Shown here: positions 6,308 through 6,693 of the stretch, piece after piece
Layout: each line of letters starts with the position of its first letter
Numbering within the stretch: position 1 is the stretch's first letter
From: Desulfobacterales bacterium
GTDB taxonomy: Bacteria; Desulfobacterota; Desulfobacteria; Desulfobacterales; Desulfosalsimonadaceae
DNA length: 6,693 nt
Assembly (NCBI GenBank): GCA_007135795.1
Contig: SLIE01000436.1
Coordinates: 1 to 6,693 of the forward strand
Reading direction: 5' to 3'
The notes under the pieces: model-generated
The model's database searches: none
The model's input: only the letters and a program-made list of their open reading frames with translations
What the model was told of the DNA's origin: nothing
Made by a program: the position numbers and the translations under genes

Positions 6308-6337
6308 CATTGCCAGTTCACGGTTTCTCCGAATTAT
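6308..6337 (-). pseudogene. Fragment of a LuxR-type membrane regulator paralogue
   Basis: Read on the minus strand, this segment encodes IIRRNRELAM. The intact regulator at 4989-5018 encodes IVRKNRELSM. The two DNA segments share 25 of 30 bases in the same frame; 7 of 10 residues are identical and the rest are conservative, the pattern of a coding region that diverged under selection before decaying. The next residues, GMGM, would also suit the start of a membrane helix. An in-frame TAG (6338-6340) directly precedes the segment and similarity is lost after it, so nothing functional remains. The match is short, and its core is just strong enough to be unlikely by chance in this window. Confidence 0.4.
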
Positions 6338-6540
6338 CTATAGGACGAGGATGCATTCACCAGCACTGTCAATGATGACTTTACCAGTAAATTCCCATAT
6401 AGCCGCATTCATGTTTTCGTTATTGACGGGAACCATTTGCTGTTAGGGTTTTGTGGCTCATGCCAACCGAGCAATCCTCTGGCTATTCGGAGTTGTTATC
6501 GGGAAAAATTTGTGCAAAATTTTTTTCCATATCCATTATA

Positions 6541-6566
6541 TGTACCGATTTGAATGTACAGGTACA
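6541..6566. promoter_or_regulatory. Cluster of TGTAC half-sites
   Basis: TGTACC (6541-6546) and GGTACA (6561-6566) form an inverted repeat with a 14-nt spacer, and a further TGTAC at 6555-6559 makes TGTAC-AG-GTACA with the right arm. Three related half-sites in 26 bp resemble an operator, placed 50 bp ahead of a possible + strand start at 6616. No matching regulator is identified. Confidence 0.25.
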
Positions 6567-6615
6567 GACGTCAAGCGGCTGAATCGGAAAACTATTTGAT
6601 GTCGATTCTTCGACA

Positions 6616-6693
6616 ATGGCAGCCGTTGGTATTAGATTAGAAATAGATTTACAGAAATTCGAAGAAAATCTATTATACACTGCTCTGCTCAAA
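6616..6693 (+). CDS. Possible partial + strand gene at the right edge
   Basis: An ATG at 6616 opens a frame to the window edge (26 codons; in-frame TGA at 6580-6582 upstream). The text GIRLEIDLQKFEENLLYTALLK resembles the helix that precedes the Fis-type HTH at the end of NtrC-family sigma-54 activators, where an acidic helix is followed by LL-x-ALxK. No Shine-Dalgarno sequence lies ahead of the ATG, so this could be a fragment of a longer decayed gene instead of a true start. The opposite-strand frame (6483-6692) is longer but looks random. The identity is a guess. Confidence 0.22.
   Translation, partial: MAAVGIRLEIDLQKFEENLLYTALLK

Larger units (their letters stand above)
6104..6693. other. 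Gene-poor region with decayed fragments
   Basis: No intact gene is convincing here. From 6103 to 6300 both strands carry short, protein-like frames broken by stops: on the minus strand a 27-residue piece from 6264 ending in TAG at 6181-6183, then 25 more residues to TGA at 6103-6105; on the + strand a frame from about 6136 (motif RQFVHIRGWRTPKS) ending in TAG at 6271-6273. Around 6308-6337 lies a match to the LuxR-type membrane regulator. From 6340 to 6480 frames are open on both strands without recognisable content. From 6483 to the right edge a minus-strand frame of 69 codons (TTG start or entering from outside) competes with a + strand frame. I see no transposase, inverted terminal repeats or tRNA. 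The picture fits eroding intergenic DNA. Confidence 0.55.

Noticed and set aside
6483..6692. A 69-codon minus-strand frame at the right edge.
   Set aside because: It is A/T-rich with a Ser/Asn-rich, featureless translation and no convincing start; kept only as an alternative to the + strand fragment.

Overview
The window looks like a chromosomal stretch of a moderate-GC, anaerobic Gram-negative bacterium, most likely of the Desulfobacterota (former Deltaproteobacteria). The grounds are a DUF3786 protein (a family I know mainly from sulfate reducers, related Desulfobacterota and some anaerobic Firmicutes), a 12-TM membrane protein ending in a LuxR-type HTH (a type common in those lineages), a RecD2 helicase with a long insert that I associate with them, and a lipoprotein and an outer-membrane barrel tail that imply an outer membrane. 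The phylum call is inference from gene content, not from a marker gene.

Layout. 1-34: probable 3' end of an upstream + strand gene. 31-999 (+): a lipoprotein with a C39-like cysteine peptidase domain and TPR repeats (PA2778-like). 1060-5681 (-): three genes all reading leftward, in transcription order a membrane-bound LuxR-family regulator (4317-5681), a DUF3786 protein (3597-4241) and the RecD2-type helicase (1060-3558). Gaps between them are 75 and 38 nt and I see no terminator in either, so cotranscription is possible, although no functional link between the three is known to me. The peptidase gene and the helicase gene are convergent, with 60 nt between their stop codons and no obvious terminator.

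5682-6693 holds no intact gene I can defend. It begins with an A/T-rich leader of the regulator gene containing a tandem A-tract repeat and two inverted repeats. It then carries what reads like the last ~46 codons of an outer-membrane beta-barrel gene on the + strand, cut off upstream by in-frame stops but still followed by a strong rho-independent terminator (6061-6103). Beyond the terminator both strands carry short, broken open frames. One of them (6308-6337, - strand) matches the cytoplasmic loop of the intact LuxR-type membrane regulator at 25/30 bases and 7/10 residues, so I read it as a trace of a decayed paralogue. The right edge may contain part of a + strand gene.

I found no CRISPR array, tRNA, rRNA, transposase, toxin-antitoxin pair or defence system. 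The three long - strand genes and the peptidase are ordinary members of known families. The most interesting part of the window is the gene graveyard at 5.8-6.7 kb and the promoter region of the membrane regulator that borders it.
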